Assembly (NCBI GenBank): GCA_958452935.1
Contig: CAUDVX010000049.1
Location: 1 to 12,529 of the forward strand
Origin: an uncultured Collinsella sp.
GTDB lineage: Bacteria > Actinomycetota > Coriobacteriia > Coriobacteriales > Coriobacteriaceae
Length of the DNA stretch: 12,529 nt
Reading direction: 5' to 3'
Positions 11,277 through 12,529 of this stretch are shown in pieces. A program made the translations under genes and the position numbers. Every line of letters starts with the position of its first letter. Within the stretch, counting starts at the first letter, position 1. Below the pieces are notes generated by a model. It did no database searches, was not told where the DNA came from, and was given only the letters and a program-made list of their open reading frames with translations.

Positions 11277-12529
11277 ATGGAAAGACGCGAACATACATAC
11301 GGTTATGAGGATGCTGCGGGCGTCACGCCGCCGCCCTGGACGGGTCCGGCGGTGGGCCTGATGGACCTTGATGCATTTTTTGCGAGCGTGGAGATGCTCG
11401 ATCATCCCGAGTGGCGCGGCAAGCCGCTCATTGTGGGCGGAGACGCCGATTCGCGTGGCGTCGTATCGACCTGCTCCTACGAGGCACGTCGCTTTGGCGT
11501 GCATTCTGCCATGGCCTCGGCCGAGGCGCGGCGCCTGTGCCCGCAGGCCATTTGGACGCACGGACACTTCGATCGCTACCGTGAGGTGAGCGCGCAGGTC
11601 ATGGCGATTCTCGCCGATGAGACACCGCGCGTGGAGCGCGTTTCCATCGACGAGGCCTTTATCGATATCACACCGGGTCGTTTTGCGCCCGAGGACCCAC
11701 TGCTGGTAGCGCGGCGTATAAGCGACCGCGTTGCGACGCTAGGGGTGACGTGCTCCATCGGCGTTGGGTGCAACAAGACCGTGGCCAAAATCGCAAGTGA
11801 GCGCGACAAGCCGTTTGGTCTGACCATTGTGCGACCCGGTACGGAACAGCGGTTTTTGGCTGCACTGCCCGTGTCCGCCATGAGCGGAATCGGACGTTCG
11901 GCCGAGGAGCGACTGCGTCGCATGCGCATCTATACGCTCGGCGAGCTTTCACGCGCGCCAGAGTCCACCCTGGCTTCAATTTTTGGCGTGAATGGCGAGC
12001 GCATGCGTCAGCGTGCTTTGGGGCTCGAAGTATCCGAGGTCACCAGCCTGGATGACGAACGTGAAGTTAAATCGGTGAGCAATGAGCGCACCTTTGCGAA
12101 GGATTTGACTGAGCGTGGGGATATCGAGGCGGCGATCGCGCTGCTCGGCGAGTCGGTTGGGCGCCGCCTGCGCCGTCAAGGGCTGACGGGCGGAACCGTA
12201 ACGCTCAAGCTCAAATACTCTTACGGTAGCGGACGCACGGCACAGCGCCGCTTGCCCCACCCCACCGACGACGAGAACATCTTTGTAGCCGTAGCGCTCG
12301 AACTGCTCGACAATATCTGGCAAGAAGGCATGCACGTACGTCTGGCGGGTATCGGCATGAGCGACTTCAACCACCAAGGCGGTATCCAAACTGACCTGTT
12401 CTGCGAGATCGATGACCGCGGAGCCCAATCCAGCGACCGCCGCGACCTCTCCGTCGCCATCGACGCCGTCCGAGACAAATTCGGCGACACCGCCCTATCC
12501 TTCGGCCGCCAATCCCGCTTCAACGATTA
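11277..12529 (+). CDS. dinB: DNA polymerase IV (Y family), cut by the window edge
   Basis: Pol IV is an error-prone translesion polymerase. The 417 codons present include the palm motif LMDLDAFFASVE with metal ligand D30 and steric-gate F35, the SIDEAF motif with D125 and E126, the CSIGVG.NKTVAKIAS finger/palm segment, a helix-hairpin-helix region near MSGIGRSAEERL (202-213), and the little-finger domain with SVSNERTF (267-274). QTDLF (371-375) matches the QxxLF beta-clamp-binding motif and is followed by the usual family tail with AIDAVRDKFGD. About 25 residues precede the palm. The frame ends in TA at the last two bases, which may start the stop codon, so the gene is probably complete or nearly so. 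It is the only plus-strand gene and is divergent from rpsP. The ATG at 11277 lacks a ribosome binding site and fits a leaderless mRNA. Confidence 0.95.
   Translation, partial: MERREHTYGYEDAAGVTPPPWTGPAVGLMDLDAFFASVEMLDHPEWRGKPLIVGGDADSRGVVSTCSYEARRFGVHSAMASAEARRLCPQAIWTHGHFDRYREVSAQVMAILADETPRVERVSIDEAFIDITPGRFAPEDPLLVARRISDRVATLGVTCSIGVGCNKTVAKIASERDKPFGLTIVRPGTEQRFLAALPVSAMSGIGRSAEERLRRMRIYTLGELSRAPESTLASIFGVNGERMRQRALGLEVSEVTSLDDEREVKSVSNERTFAKDLTERGDIEAAIALLGESVGRRLRRQGLTGGTVTLKLKYSYGSGRTAQRRLPHPTDDENIFVAVALELLDNIWQEGMHVRLAGIGMSDFNHQGGIQTDLFCEIDDRGAQSSDRRDLSVAIDAVRDKFGDTALSFGRQSRFND

Noticed and set aside
11101..11298. Small minus-strand open frame in the rpsP-dinB intergenic region
   Set aside because: It covers both divergent promoters and the start of dinB, has no ribosome binding site that I can see, and resembles no known peptide.
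1..12529. Mobile elements, CRISPR arrays, tRNA or rRNA genes
   Set aside because: No transposase or integrase motifs, no regularly spaced repeats, and no tRNA-like cloverleaf or rRNA segments were noticed.

Overview
The window is GC-rich, densely coding, chromosomal housekeeping DNA. Every recognised gene lies on the minus strand except the last, dinB, which is divergent. The most likely source is a Coriobacteriia (Collinsella-like) member of the Actinomycetota. This is inferred from three things: high GC with many GTG/TTG starts, a ribosomal protein S16 with a charged Ala/Glu-rich tail, and two-subunit glycyl-tRNA synthetase (glyQ + glyS) instead of the single-chain enzyme of mainstream actinomycetes. 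I could not run a search, so the taxon is a judgement.

Reading the minus strand from right to left, a promoter near 11132-11160 starts a tight translation operon: rpsP (S16), khpA (KH RNA-binding protein), rimM (16S maturation), trmD (tRNA m1G37 methyltransferase) and lepB (signal peptidase I). Gaps are only 2-10 bases. After 59 bases with no terminator come glyQ, glyS and the bifunctional kinase/pyrophosphorylase that regulates pyruvate phosphate dikinase. A 266-base AT-rich intergenic region with repeated GGTAAAC-type motifs then precedes ppdK, the target of that regulator. A strong hairpin follows ppdK. Next is rplS (L19) with its own promoter and a structured leader, an intrinsic terminator, rnhB (RNase HII), and a second strong intrinsic terminator. 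Bases 1-62 hold nothing I can assign.

Functionally the window joins ribosome assembly and tRNA modification, protein export, glycine charging, and the pyruvate/PEP node. The classical rpsP-rimM-trmD-rplS-lepB-rnhB neighbourhood is present but split: the block glyQ-glyS-regulator-ppdK sits between lepB and rplS. On the plus strand, dinB (DNA polymerase IV) starts at a likely leaderless promoter and reaches the window edge, where its last two bases may begin the stop codon.

No mobile element, CRISPR array, tRNA or rRNA was seen, and I found no clearly novel system. The points most worth a second look are the motif array upstream of ppdK, the leaderless dinB start, the rimM start codon inside a hairpin loop, the rplS leader structure and the Glu at the TrmD catalytic-Asp position.
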